The notes: generated by a model not told the origin, from the letters alone. A stretch of 64,000 nt of DNA from Agelaius tricolor (GCA_023055355.1 JALJCS010000002.1:85275001-85339000), one strand, 5' to 3'. Shown: positions 37,026 to 49,915, numbered from the stretch's first letter. A program made the numbers and translations.

Positions 37026-37150
37026 TCACATAATTGTTCAGGTTGAAAGGAACATCCAGAGGTCTTTTAGTGGCCCAATCCACCAGCTCAGGCAGCATGA
37101 GCTAGAGCAGGTTGCCCAGGACCATGTTCAGATGGGTTTTGAATATCAGG
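37026..37150 (-). mobile_element. CR1 LINE 3' end, decayed
   Basis: The plus strand shows 'tcacataattgttcaggttg', 'aaaggaacatccagaggtct', 'gagctagagcaggttgccca' and 'ggaccatgttcagatggg', ending 'ttttgaatatc'. This is the reverse complement of a CR1 3' end with several substitutions and an eroded tail. Confidence 0.8.
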
Positions 37151-40100
37151 TTTCTTCAGATGGAAAACACAATAAATAAAGAATTAAAGCTAGAACTTGT
37201 TCAATTAGATCAGAATCTAACTCCTTCCTCTTCTGCCAGACCTTCTACACTATCACAAAAGAAAAAAGGAAATAGGATTTCATCTGTGGATTCATTTAGA
37301 TTAAGTAACTTTCTTTGCTTTCTGGCTTATATACTGCTGTTTATGAAAATTGTCTGTTTCAGCAGTGGAAGAGGTTTTCTGCATATAAATTGGTGTGGAT
37401 GTTTAAATTTGTCAAGAGTTTCTGACTCCTTTGGGAGGAAAGTGACTATATAAATGTAAAAGACTTTATTATTTTAAAATATTTCTTTTCCCATGACAAG
37501 ATCTTCTGGGGTGTTTTGGTTGTTGCAGAGGTTGTGGTAGTGGCTTGTGACCTGGCACTGCATCTCCCCACAGCACGCAAAGATTTATTTCTGAAGAAAT
37601 TAAATTAGCACCCCTTCAATTTTCCACTTACACAGTATTTTACATTAGATATCTCTGACTAGTTTCTTTCTCATCCTTATTTTGTGTGGCATGTGGAACT
37701 AACATTCTCAGAGAAATTATTTTGTCTTCTGTGTTTTCCCTCAGTTTTGCCCAGTGTCATGCTGAATAGGCTGACAATTCCAAATATTAAACTTTTGCTG
37801 CCTTTGGCTTCAGGATACACACTGATGCCCTAGTTTCTTTCAAAGAGAGAGAATTGAAGGAACCATAGACATTTTTGCCTGTGAAGAAGTAAACGTGTTG
37901 TTGTATTGTCTGTGTTTTCTCATCCCTGATGCACATTAAGCAGTTGGTGTCCATGCCTGTGCCCACATGCTACAGAGGAAACCTTGCTCTTACTTATTTG
38001 CATTGTCATCCCACCTGGAGAATACTGATATTCTCCTCATTTTCTGTAAAAGCAGAGAAAGGTCTTGCCTATCAGCTGAGTAAAGCAGTTGATGGGACAA
38101 ATTACCAACTTCTTTTTTTTTTTTTTTCCCTTAAGGTTCCCCTCTATCTTAAGCCCATTTTCAGTGTTACATATGCTATTTTTAAAATAATGGGTTTTGT
38201 TTATCTACCCAACAGTACCTGTCTCCTGCCCCTTGCAGCAGCTGTGTCATGCCTGGAAGCCCAAGGGGTTGCACTGTTTACATGGTTACACTCTGCTGAA
38301 ATTTTGTGCCAGCATCTGTAGAAAGCAATGAGATTCTTGGTTTTGTCATCCCAATCCAGGAGCAGTGAAGAAGAAGAATAAGAAGTTCAAGACATGTAAA
38401 GATGGTCATAAATGAGTTGCAAAATTGATTTTTTGGTTGAAAACTAAATAACTAGTTTCTAAAAAATCATACAAACTGCTAACTAGTTTGTATGATTTTT
38501 AGAACTACTGACAAAAGCTATCTTCTGATATGTCCTGTCTTCAATGAGCTTTACACTTCTGCTTATTTTAAAAGCACTAAAAAAGTGCATTTTCTTCCAG
38601 ATCTTTCTCCTGCAATTTTCAAAGATGAGGTAGAAAATCAGTTTTCTTCCAAGAAGTTGGAGAGGTTCAGTTTTAGCAGTAATATAAATACCAGGATAGA
38701 ATGAGTTTTATATCTGGTGGTCTGGTGAAATTAAAAATATTAAGAAGGGATTGATGGAGAATTGTTACTCTTTCACCATGTATACATGGGGGCTGTGGTT
38801 GGCTTTTCATTTCTTTTCCAAGCACTATTGTTATTCTAGTTTGGAGATGAATTGAGAGGTTTGGGAAGGTTCACATGAGCTGCTCTCCATCTATAAGGGC
38901 ATCAGAGCTAGTGACATAGAAAGAAACAAAATCAGTATTAGAGACTAATCTTTGGGGGAAAAAATATGTGCAGAACCTGTGAGCACCTCTAGCAAAATTT
39001 ACAAAACAGGTAATTTTTTGCTAGATTCCTTTATGCTGATTCCTTTTAATAAGCTGCAGTTTGTATAACTTGTCAGATTTTTTTGCAGAAATTTCTTTGC
39101 AGAAAATCAGAAAATGCTCTTTTGCTGAATTCAAAACATTCTGTGGTGACTTGACTTTTACTAGATTTGATTTTGATTACCATGCAAGCATTAAACAAAT
39201 TTATTTGTTTAGACCTTTTTCTGACAGCTCACATTTCTAATAAAACAGGAAATATCATTCAGGTCAGAAGAATCCTGTTTTTCTCTTTAACAGTTGTTTC
39301 TAAGAAAGAAAAACAGTTTTATCCACCAGATATGACATTTAATTTGACAATATTAAATGCACCAATCTTATATAAAAATTAAATGCAAAAATATCCCTTT
39401 TTAACACTACATTTTTGATCATGCAGTAGTATTATCCATATGTTGTGGAGCTCTTTAAAATACTTAAGAAGAAGCTTTGCCATCAGATGAAGGGTAGTAA
39501 TGACAAATTATCTCAGTGTGAGTACAGTCTTCAGGAGAATTTAGGTTCCAAAATGCAATTTTCAGTAGCTGAACTCTTATCAACTGAAATTTCCTGAATC
39601 TGCATTTTCAAGACAAAGAAGACACCTTTATTTCCTCTTGTGAGGAATATTCCAGGAGCAACACCTCAACTGAGGTGAATATTGGTCACCCACAGGTGTC
39701 ATTATTATGGCAGGAGATTTGACAGCTATGATTTTCATATACATCTGATGGCTGCAGTTCCCCTGTAAAAAAAAAAAAAAAGGCTTGGAAATGAAGCCTG
39801 AAATTTGGAAAATGTGTAATGGTGTGTGGGTGGGTTGTAGTAATTCCTGAATATGCTGTTCTCTAGGTCTTTTTACAGATCAGAATTGCCTGTGACACAC
39901 TATTATCAAATACACTCCAGAGGAGCTGGTCTGCACACACTGATGGAAAGAATAAATGGAGATGTGTGACTGGTAAAAGGTATTTGTGGATATGCAGAAT
40001 TTGCTCCTTATAGATAAGTTAAGGGAAAAAGAAAAATGCTAAATGCCATTCAGGAAGAGTCTTCCCAGGGAGATGTGAACCATGGTATCAGCAGAGCTCC

Positions 40101-43100
40101 AGGCCAGAAGAGGCAAGTCAAGTGCTCTTTGAAGGACTCACTAGAAGTCCTGGAAGTCTTCGAGCACAGGAGTTAGTGAGGATATGGGTCAGGTTCCATG
40201 TTCCAAATTCTTTCTAAAAATAGCATCTAAAAATAACTGCAGGGCAGTGCACTTTATGTCACATACATTGTACAAAATAAATAGGTGTGTCCAGACTTTC
40301 TTTGAGCTCTCAAAAGGACATGAAAGTCATAGTGGAAAATACTTAAGATCAAAAGAATACTTGCTGCTGTTAATTCACTAAAATTATGCTTTGATAGGCC
40401 CTTTTCTTGTCATTCTCTTTACGCAGACTGGCATAGACTATAAAACTTTGAATGAAGACATAACATCTTTAGGGCTAGAGCTGTTTGTGAATACTGGGGG
40501 GAATGCATTTGGTTTTGGTTAAATTTACCTAAAAAAGAGGAAAAAGAGTGCAGTGCTCTTTAGTGCCAGATCAGTCTGTCACAGGCCAATCTGAGCTTGC
40601 ATTTTAGGGGAATCCTCCAACACTGGAAGTAAACAATGTCTGCCACCTTGCTATCATTACTGCTCAGAAAACCAAGCCCATTTCTCTGTGGCTGCTTGAG
40701 ACTTAATTAAGGCTTATTAATGTGTTTATGTTGATTGTTGATGTCCTTCTGATTTGCCCTCTGCAAAAATTAGTCCAAGACCTGTGAAGTCTGATCTCTT
40801 TGAGGGACGGTTGCAACAGAACCACAATTCACCTACTCATGTGAAAAGCTTGAAAAATGTGATGATCTGGATTTGCTTATGTAAGGTATTATGTATACTA
40901 AATAAACTGGTGTCTTGTGGGTAAAACTTATTTTGTCACTCTACATCAGCTTCATGCTTTATAAAAGAATTTGAGAATGAGTAAAAGCAGGAAAACTGTA
41001 CAGCCCTTTTTATCTTTATTAAAAAACCCACTCTCAAATTGAAACTCCATCTCTTGATCCTCATTCTAAACCATCTTTTTATTCTGATTTTAAAATTTCA
41101 TATTCCTTTTAATAGTGAAAAACAATTGTTTTGAAAAAGTGTAAGGAAATTCTTTTTAAAATTAAAATCTGTCTGCAATCACTGCTGAACAGACACTCTT
41201 CTTATAAGGGCTTGACTGTAGAAACATTTCAAAGAAATTACCATTTTAGACACTATTGTATTTTAACTTTTGTACTACAGACTGTTAAGGAACTTCAATT
41301 TAATACCATGACGGAGAAGAGCTACATAAATTTTCTTAAAACCTAAGTAGCTAATAACAATATTTATGAAAAATACACTTTTGGTGCTGTCAGTAGAATA
41401 GAAACTGAAGATAAATAGCTCAATAAGTGTCAGCATGGTAAGAAATGCAAAATCCCAAAAATTTCTTAATGATGAACTTAATGGCAAGGCTGGATCCAAA
41501 CACCAATGCAGGGGAGGAGCCTGGTACACTGAAGTGCTACAAAATCATTTTAAACAGGAAAATCCAACCCCAACCTTCTGCAATTTTTTTGGCTGTATTT
41601 CTTCAGTCATCACCTGCATGGTGGTGCCTGTCCCTGGATTGTCTCTGAGCAGTGATAACACATTGTGAAATCTGTTCCAGCTTCAGACCATAGCACCTAG
41701 GACCTTTCACAAGGAATCAAGAAGGCTCTGCTATGTCTGCAGCATTTTCTCTTGCTTACCTGGATTAGACCATTCAGTCAACATGATGATACCCTAAAGT
41801 GCTTTCTCTGGGCCTTGATGAGGTGATAATTTGACTGTCTTGTTGTTTAAAGACCTCAGCCTAGAGGACCGTGAACTTTAAAGCTGAATGCTGCTTGACT
41901 GTTTTGCCATCTGAAATTACTGTTAGGATCTGCTTATTTTCTTCATTGTCATCTTCAATGAGATCCACTTTGTTTTGGTTATAAAAGCCCAAATTATAAA
42001 TCTCAGTGGCTCTCTGAGTCAGTAAACTCTAATAGAACAACATGCCAATAGCATGACTGAAAAACAGAACAGAGTGGTTAAACAGCTGCTTCAGTTGTTT
42101 CATTTGCCTCCATGAATGTGATAATGTTGAAAAAGTATGCTATAATCACTGATTCTTGTTGTTTGCTTTTCTGACAGTTTCAAAAGTAGAAGGTTTACAT
42201 TCGTAGCACATTTGAGGGCTTGAGACCTTGTGCAACCTACCTGGCACGTGATTGGCTGTTTGCCTTTTGTCTAAAAAATCATCCTGCCACTCATTCTGTG
42301 AAATCATAACTTATCATCAATCTGACACAAAATTTGAGCTGATCACTCCCATTTAGACTGCGCTAATCTCCAAACTGCAGGAGCACATGCAGTCAGAATG
42401 GATTTGGGGCATCACACAGAGGTCTCATCTCAGGCGAAGAAGGGTGAAGACAGTGAGGAAGGACAGCAAAAGTACTGACTGGTGCAGCTGAAGTCTCAAT
42501 CAGGCAAAGAAACAAAGCTGATGAAATCTCTTGGGATTCTGATTGCTCTTTTTCTGAAACTCAGTTATCAAGGTTTCAGTGCAGGAAAACTTGCTACATT
42601 TCCCTACCATGCTTTCTGTAATAGATGTTCATGTTTATAGACTGTATAAAATGATGTGCAGGTCAGTGCAGGCATGTAATAATGTATGTGGAGATTAGGG
42701 TCATCACATTGCTGATACTAGAGACTGAGGAGGGACAGGAAATCTGCTGTCTCCTTTTTTTTTAATGAAATCACTTTTGATAATTATGCTTATAGACTTA
42801 TTGGGACTCCCTGGAGGATCACAAAGATCACTACAGAAGAACATAAAAATGGTTTCTTACACTTCCTACACTCTGTGCTCACGTGCTTCAAGATTACAAG
42901 AGTCTGGAGCTTTTTATTGTTAGCAGCAGACACAGGTAAGAGATTAATAGACCCAGCATTAATAGATGCAGCTTCCTCTCCAAATTGCTCACAACTTCTA
43001 CAGATAATGAAAAGGATGCACTATTATTCTAATTTTGCATATGTGTATGTGAGGCAGTCTGCAATTATATAACCTTCCAAAGTAGTTCTGTGACAGAGAT

Positions 43101-46100
43101 AGGAAAGTTAAAAATCCCAGTCACAAGAATTTTATTAGTAGGATAGTAACACAGATGTGTAAATACCCCCCCAAAATCTCTTCATTGGTTCATAACTTGA
43201 CTTAGGACTTTCTGAATTTCAAGAATATTTATTGCAAGAGCAGCTGAAAATAACCATGTTTTTAAGAAAATATCCTGGTACTCAGGAACCCTTGGATTTC
43301 AAATTCCAGCCCTGGTTTGCAACTCCTACCTCTTTCTTCTCTTCTAGATTTTCACTTACAGTTTGTATTTGCCTCACAGCAATTTCAAGGATGGGAGGAG
43401 GGGGAAATGTCATGGAAGTTATTCATGCTAATATGCTTTCTGCCATATGTTTAAGAAAAATCTCCTATGCAGTGTTCTCTGTGGAGCATTATTCCTGAAT
43501 ATTTTGCAATGGATTTTTAAAATACATATATGGTGCTAAAGTCAGTCTAATCCTGCCAGCAAGTCTGGGGAAATAGATAGTTTCTTCCTACAAGAATACA
43601 TTTACAATCTTGAAATTTATACACTGATGACACACCTCAATGCTGAGACCATGGAAACCTTTATTGTATGTTCATGACTAGTGGCCTGCCATGCAAACAA
43701 GGGTGACAAAGATTCAGTTCATGAGTCAATTAAACCTTCTTCCTTGATTTCCCCTCTGCTAAACATGATGTCAGAATTTCTAAGCACTTTGCAATGGTTC
43801 CAAAGTAAACCACATCAAGCTTTCAAGCACAGCAGCATTCAAGAGCTTGTCCAGTCACAGAATTTTTTGGAGCATATCTACCTACGCTGGATTAGTTTGA
43901 AAGCTTTTCCAAAACTGGCAGTCTTTGTAAAAATACTTTATAGATATTATTTTAATTCGCCTCTTCCCAGCAAATGCAGAATAAATCCTGAGCACCTGTC
44001 AGTTTTACTAGTACTCCTAACTGAATCATGATATTAACATTTGTGTCTCTTGGCACTCAAAAAGTTTCAGCCCCTTTTACAGTGAGTGTTAAACACAAAA
44101 CCTCCCCATCCATAGTCCATTCCAGTCAAAGGAAAGGGAGTAAAGGGAGTAACAAAAAAAAGGTGGGAATGGGAAGATAGCTTGGGTTTCATCATCATAA
44201 TTCCTTCAATACTTTTAGATGTATTTGGTATGTATGACATTTTCTATGCAATGCTTCATGGTTGATACTATTTATCTCTCTTACTCTTTTCCAGCTTTAT
44301 GTGTGTATAGTCACATGTCCCCATTTGATGTCTTAAAAATGGGGTTTCTGGGCACACGGACACACGAGTTCTTTGTTTGCCCTTATGCCATTTTCCTAAA
44401 ATCTACTGAGTCTTGGCTGTTAACTGCTGTCTGGAGGTGATAGGAGGTATCCAGCTAAAATTTGAAGGAGTGACCCAAAATGTATTTTTTTCCTAATATT
44501 CAGTCCTTCTTCCTTTCCAAACCCCAGTCTCTAACCCCAAGCCTATTGCATGACATTCCACAACAACCAATCTGTCCCAAAATCATTTGAAGTCATCCCA
44601 ACCTCTGCATCCTCTCCTCCTCTTCTTTTTTTTTCCACTGGTCCATGGTCAAAGCAACAGGTGACATATATCTCAACTCTCTCCAGACACTCCTCCTTGT
44701 TTCCTGTACCCTGCATTCTCATCACACCATTTTGGAGTACAATAAGTTTATAAAATAATAAAAAATTTTAGACACAGTCTAATAACAAACCTTTAAGGAT
44801 GTGCCAATACTGATATTCCTAACAATCACATATCTTTATGTTTTTATTTCATGAGGTCCATAGATTTTATTTTCTCAGAGAGAGAGGTCTTGTCTTTTAA
44901 GGTCTTGTTCTGAGCTCTTCTCGACAGCTGTGCACCACAACAATCCATTATAGAGGATTAGGACTCCTATGAATGCAAAGTTAGGCAGAGTTTTCTGACC
45001 ATAGGATTCTGGGGCATCCATCTAAGCAGTGCTTGGAATAAGTGATTCTGTTAGCATCTTGTTCCTCTGGGATTCTCTGAGCCTCACTGGATTGCCATCG
45101 GTCTCATCTTGGTCATCTCGTTCTGCATTCTCTCAGTCCTTGTGGGCATTCTTCTCTCTCAGAGTTTTCTCGGGAGGAGTTTTTTGAGTCAGCTTTGGAG
45201 ACAAAATGAGTCCTGGGGGCATCTGGAGCTAATTGCCTATTTCCCTTTCACAGTCTCTGGTGATCCTTGATGCTTCAAAACTTGTAAATTTAGGATTAGA
45301 AGAGAGAAGGGACACATTTATCATTATGTTTTGTGAGGCATGAAAAATAAAAACTGCTGATGTTGGTTGTTGTGATGGGATCATGCAAGGTTCTGAGGAA
45401 AGTTTCCAAACACAGAGGATAGCAGCAGTTTAAAGAGAGAAAGAAAAATTAGCATCTATTTTTAGGCTAAAAGTAGACCCTCACTATAAACTGATTGATG
45501 ACATAGAGTAATGTCCAAGCATTTCTGTTCTCTTTAGGAACAGGCTTTTAGCGCAGTCTGGAGATCATAAGATTGATGAAGATTTGGATGGAGTCAGGTT
45601 TGGGAAAAGAAAGAGTTTAAACTTATCTGTGGTGGTGGTGAGTGTGAAAGATGAGTATACTGGAAAGAGCACTGGCACTGATATTCCTTTATTTTGTTTA
45701 ATTACTTCATGGTGGCTGTGCAGTTTTTTAAATACCAGAGCTTAAGGGTTAATAAGGGGTAATGTTTCAATAGGAATGATTAGTACTGGATTGAAGGAAA
45801 TGTCAAAAATATTTTGTAGTAATACTCCAAGATTAGTACTCCTGAGTATTACCCAGGAGATAAGTTGAATGCAAGTTGTTAATGAAATTATATAATATGG
45901 TTATACATCATATAAGAAAAGTAATATTAATGCTTGTGTCCTTTTGAGATGGCTTATTTTTGGTTCCTTTAGCTGTGCCTGAGAAGTACAGTAGGATTCA
46001 GGTTAGAGTAGTGGGAATGAGGGAGATAAATACTAAAAGTATGGTTGAATATTGCAGACAGTGCTTTCAAAAGAGCCAGTTTTTATATTTTTCTTTCAGG

Positions 46101-46226
46101 TTATGTCTCATGATTGCAAAGTAGCTAGAGCCAGGTTAATGTTAATTTTCAAAAAATCGGAGTGGATCATTATTGTACTGATTTCAGACCTCCAAAGTAA
46201 AATAATTTAAAATTACCTTAGCCAGC
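37151..46226. other. Longest repeat-poor intergenic stretch
   Basis: About 9 kb of A+T-rich DNA with no recognised transposable element or gene. It has homopolymer runs (T15 near 38112, A15 near 39766) and a near-perfect hairpin at 38458-38503 (listed separately). Open frames such as 37929-38321 and 43681-44031 (plus) lack recognisable domains. From about 45.3 kb on, the plus strand becomes C-poor and G-rich, a skew that resumes on the far side of the next LTR. Confidence 0.5.
38458..38503. repeat. Near-perfect 19-bp inverted repeat with 7-nt loop
   Basis: The left arm (38458-38477, 'tctaaaaaatcatacaaact') pairs with the right arm (38485-38503, 'agtttgtatgatttttaga'). The only difference is one extra A in the left A-run; the loop is 'gctaact'. 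The 8-bp palindrome 'aactagtt' occurs at 38450-38457 and again at 38481-38488, overlapping the right arm. No transposon ends are recognisable. Confidence 0.95.
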
Positions 46227-47252
46227 TGTATTGGGGTTTTGTGGACAGGTTTTGGTAGTGGGGGGTCTACCAGGGTGGCTTCTGTGAGAAACTGCCAGAA
46301 GCTTCCTCCATGTCAGACAGAACCAATCCCTGGTGGCTCCAAGGTGGACATGCTGCTTGTCAAGGCTGGGCAAGTTAGAAATGATGGAAACACCTCTGTG
46401 ATAATATATTTTAAAAGAAACTTAAAAAAGAAAAGTTACTGCACATCTGTAATTGTGACCAGGGAAGAGCAAAAAGAGGCACCCAGGTCAGTGCAGAAGG
46501 AGAGGGAGGACATGCTGCAATCACCAGAGCTGAGTTTCCTCTGCAGGCTGTGGTGAAGGCCATGGTGAAGACCATGGTCAGGCAGCTGTGCCTCTGCAGC
46601 CCCTGGAGGTCCATGGCATGGAGAGATCCACCTGCAGCCCATGGAGGAGACCCACAGCAGAGCAGGACCCAGCCTGGAGCAGCCTGTCTTTGTGGGACTG
46701 CATCCCATGGAACAGTGACCCACATTGCAGCAGTCTGGGGAGGACTCTTGCCCATGAGATGGACTCACATTGCAGCAGTTCACAGAGAACTGTTGCTTGT
46801 GAGATGGACTCAGATTGGAGAAGTTCATGGAGAGCTATTTCCCATGGGATAGACCCCATGGCAGAGCAGGGGAGGGACTCCTCTCCCTGACCAGTGGGAG
46901 AAAGTATGCATGATGAACTGACCATAACCCCCATTCCCTGCCTCCTTGTGCTGCTGGGGTAGGAGGTGCAGTTGGGAAGGAGGGGAGGGGTGGGGGGAAA
47001 TGTGTTTTATTTTACTTTTCATTACCTTGCTCTGATTTTGTTACCAATAAATTCAATTACTATCTTTAATTCAAGTCTGTTTTCCCCATGACCGTATTTG
47101 CTGAGTGATCTGTCCTGGTCCTTATCTCAACCCATGAACTCTTTGTTATAATTGTTATGTAACTCTTTGTTAGATTCTCTTTTCTGTGCAGCTGTAGAGG
47201 GGAGAGAGTCTTTGGTGAATGCCTGGGACCCAGCCAGGAGCAAGCCACCTTA
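46227..47252 (+). mobile_element. Solo ERV LTR, plus strand, nearly full length
   Basis: It starts 'tgtattggggttttgtggac' and runs through 'gtggcttctgtgagaaactg' and an A+T box region 'gataatatattttaaaagaa' (possible TATA). A G+C-richer repeated segment follows, then 'tgatgaactgaccataaccc' and a polyadenylation signal AATAAA at 47046-47051. It ends '...agcaagccacctta'. I recognise the order as a common avian ERV LTR, from memory and without a class assignment. The flanks 'ccagc' (46222-46226) and 'ccagt' (47253-47257) agree at 4 of 5 bases, as expected for an aged 5-bp target duplication. No primer-binding site or retroviral gene follows, so it is a solo LTR left by recombination. The terminal CA is changed to TA. 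The open frames on both strands are not genes. Confidence 0.82.
46717..46851 (+). repeat. Three 45-bp tandem units inside the LTR
   Basis: The units 46717-46761, 46762-46806 and 46807-46851 each begin 'gac(c/t)ca(c/g)att' and end near 'atgagatg' or a variant. All three are exactly 45 bp and they have diverged from one another. Because 45 is divisible by three, both strands show peptide repeats in long open frames (for example the minus frame 46436-46828). The repetition belongs to the LTR itself, in the position of U3/R repeats. Confidence 0.9.
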
Positions 47253-48885
47253 CCAGTGAATCGTAGTTATCATTTTAATTTTTATCAAATCCAGAGCTAA
47301 GGTTAAGGCTAGTATTAGAGATCAGAAAGTGAGGAAGAGATACAAATTTTGTGGGACTGTTTCTAGACTAGAAAAATAAAACTAGTGTATGAACCAAATG
47401 GCTCCAGTTTTTCCTCTCACTTGACAGTAAGGCTGAAAAGTAAGCAGTGAACAAAGTTAAAATTAGGGCTATAATTAGTATAAAACAAATGAGCAGGAAA
47501 ATAATTTAAAAATGTATAGTGGACTGTACATAGAAGAAAATAAAAACAGTTCTGCTTTTACATATTGAGAGAGACAATATTGTTATGACCTTTTATCTTC
47601 AGGGCTTGACTGTCACCTTTTAATTCACCTTTGACAGTCATCTTTGACCGTGCTATGGGTTGGTTTGTGTAGACCACTAATGTAAAACAAAGGTTTGAAT
47701 TGTGTGGTGAAAGTTTTTTTCCTTTTGTCTTAGGTCTGGTTACCATAAGCAGAGCTTGGGTTACAGTTAGATTTTCAGTCAGCTTTAGTGGTGGTCTAGG
47801 TTAAGGGATTTCATGGATGAGCAAATAAAGATGATAGGATTTTAAAGAGGGACCATAGTTACCTCTTTTAGTCTCTGCAGCTGGTGGAACAGGGTTGCAG
47901 AGCAGAATATGGGAGAGAGGGAAGAAAAGAATTGTCTTATTTATGGTATAGAATGAAAACTGAATTTTAAGATTATTGTACCAATAATTTCTACTTTTAT
48001 TTTATGCATGACCATCAGTTATAGTACTACTGAAACTCATTTTAGGCATATGCAAAAAAAAAAAAAAAAAGAGGGCAGGAAGAGGTTTATGTTTTATGTT
48101 AAAGATATTGCCAGAATAAAATTAATCCTGAGCAGTGGTTATCTTTGTTATTTCTAGAAGAGTTTGACAACCATGACTAGAGCAAGGTTAGACTAAAGGA
48201 TATAATTATTGTTAAGCACATGAGAGAAAGAAATAATGAAAAACAGCTTCCTCCATATTTCTATTCTCTCAGATCAGAAGAGTTGTGATGCTTTTACACA
48301 CATCCTTATGAAGAAATAAGAGCTCAAACAAGTTTTTAGGCAAGATTCTTTGTCCCTCCCATACATATTATGCTTCAATTGCAACTAACTATATCTTCTA
48401 ACACCCATCCACAGGCTTCTAAAAATAAGTGACCTTGAAGCTCTTGATTTTTGAACTGAAGTTCACAGGGCTCTCATGGGCTTGAAAGGGTTCTGGAGCA
48501 AGCTGAAATTACAACTAATTCTTTACCTTTTCTTATGAAAATGATTACAATTCCTACAAGGAACACTAGGATGCTCATCAAGCTACTTTTTAAGGACAGC
48601 TGTGACATAAGCTTTGGGAAGATGACAGACACTATCACACAAGGGGAAATTACATTAAGTGTGGGATTCAATGTACATGAAGACACATGTTTGGGTATCT
48701 GAAGGGTTTAATTTAGTTTTGTGTGCATGCTGTCTGAGCTCTTGCTGTGGTCAGTGGAAGTGTGGGGAGTCTGGTTGGTGGAGTTCCACAGATGTTCACA
48801 CCAACATGTGCTTCATTACAGTGAACAAAATCACTGCAGTAACTGGAATAACTAATGTCTCAAATCACTTCCCTAACAATAGAAA
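47253..48885. other. C-depleted flank of the solo LTR, then ordinary intergenic DNA
   Basis: To about 48.05 kb the plus strand is rich in A, T and G and poor in C, like the block left of the LTR. No retroviral or mitochondrial frame could be confirmed. An A17-type run lies near 48056-48072. The open frame at 47558-47746 (minus) has no recognisable domain. Confidence 0.5.
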
Positions 48886-49058
48886 TTATCCATCATTGGA
48901 GATGTGTTTAAAGAAAGACTGGATGTGGCACTCAGTGCCATGGTATAGTTGATGAGGAGGCGTTAGGTCATAGGTTGGACTTGATGATCTCAATGATCTC
49001 AAAGGTCTTTTCCAACTTTGTTCATTCTGTGATTCTGTGTGATTCTGTGATTCTGTGA
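48886..49058 (+). mobile_element. CR1 LINE 3' end with intact tail
   Basis: The plus strand reads 'catcattggagatgtgttta', 'aagaaagactggatgtggca', 'ctcagtgccatggtatagtt' and 'gtcataggttggacttgatg', ending in 'attctgtgattctgtg'-type repeats at 49024-49058. The well-kept tail and body suggest a fairly young copy. The word 'tgatctcaa' is duplicated at about 48984-49001. Confidence 0.93.
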
Positions 49059-49825
49059 ATAAAGAAAGGCATTTCATTTGCCAGAAGCCACAGGTCCTAG
49101 AGACTTTGTGTTATATCTGCCCATCTCACCTGCAGGATTGGCTACTCTTGAGCATCAAAATTGGCATCAGATGCCTGTATTTAGGGAGTTGGCTTTCAGT
49201 TTAGCTCTGAATTTATTAGACACGGAGACTGGACAGTCACATTCAGGCACTTAAATTTAAATGTCCTAATCTGGAGCTGAGACCCACACAAAGGGGAGTT
49301 GTTTGCAAGGACAGAAGTTCTGGAGTGCTGTTTGGGGGGTTTTAGTCACCTGGCCTCCAGCTACTGTACTCTACAGACCCAGTTTCATCTTTCTCAGAAG
49401 CAGACAGGCCTATCAGGTCCCTCATCACAGAGAAAGACCTGCAGATACTTGTGTATTAGGCAACTGAAGTATGACATAAGCATCCAACAATTTTTGATGC
49501 TCATCTTTGAGATAAATTTCAGGATTTTGCTGCCTTGACACAAATTCTAGAACAGAGAAATTCTAGAATTATGGTGCTTATTCAGAAAGAAAGTATATTT
49601 GGGTAATTTAAGGGATAACAAACCATTATGTGGTTGAAAAAATTATATCTCCCAAAAGTATTGCACTATAGGAAATCTGGAATTCTAAAGAAACTCAAAT
49701 GTACATGCTATGAAAATACACAAGTAAGGCATCTACACTATCATGCTTTTGTCTTGCTTTCAGTAACATTTTCAAAGTTTTCAATCAGCTGGCAAAAGGA
49801 TACATATAGATGCAAGCATCCCTGA
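49059..49825. other. Intergenic, nothing recognised
   Basis: Unique-looking DNA between two oppositely oriented CR1 ends. Short open frames at 49299-49538 and 49628-49825 (plus) have no recognisable domain. Confidence 0.55.
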
Positions 49826-49915
49826 AAAATCATAAAATCAGGGAAAAATTTGATTGTGAGAGACCTCAGGAGCTCATCTACTCCAACCATGCACTCAAAG
49901 AAGGACTGACTTCTA
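49826..49915 (-). mobile_element. CR1 LINE 3' end, strongly decayed
   Basis: The plus strand shows 'aatcataaaatcagggaaaa', then 'gagagacctcaggagctcat', 'ctactccaaccatgcactca' and 'aagaaggactgacttct'. This is in the order of the reverse complement of a CR1 3' end, but with many substitutions. The limits are approximate. Confidence 0.65.

Noticed and set aside
42245..42255. E-box CACGTG directly followed by an inverted CCAAT (ATTGG)
   Set aside because: Adjacent promoter-type motifs, but in A+T-rich DNA with no CpG enrichment, TATA context or transcript evidence. Likely chance.
43681..44031. 116-codon plus-strand open frame
   Set aside because: No family recognised, and no canonical splice or start context. 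It lies in a long repeat-poor noncoding stretch.
46436..46828. 130-codon minus-strand frame with cysteine- and histidine-rich repeats
   Set aside because: It lies antisense inside the LTR and its repeats are the 45-bp LTR tandem units. It could be mistaken for a zinc-finger-like protein, but the spacing fits no finger motif.
9791..47252. The LTRs at 9.8, 28.1 and 46.2 kb as parts of one provirus
   Set aside because: They differ in sequence and orientation, and no gag, pol or env-like frame lies between them. They are independent insertions.
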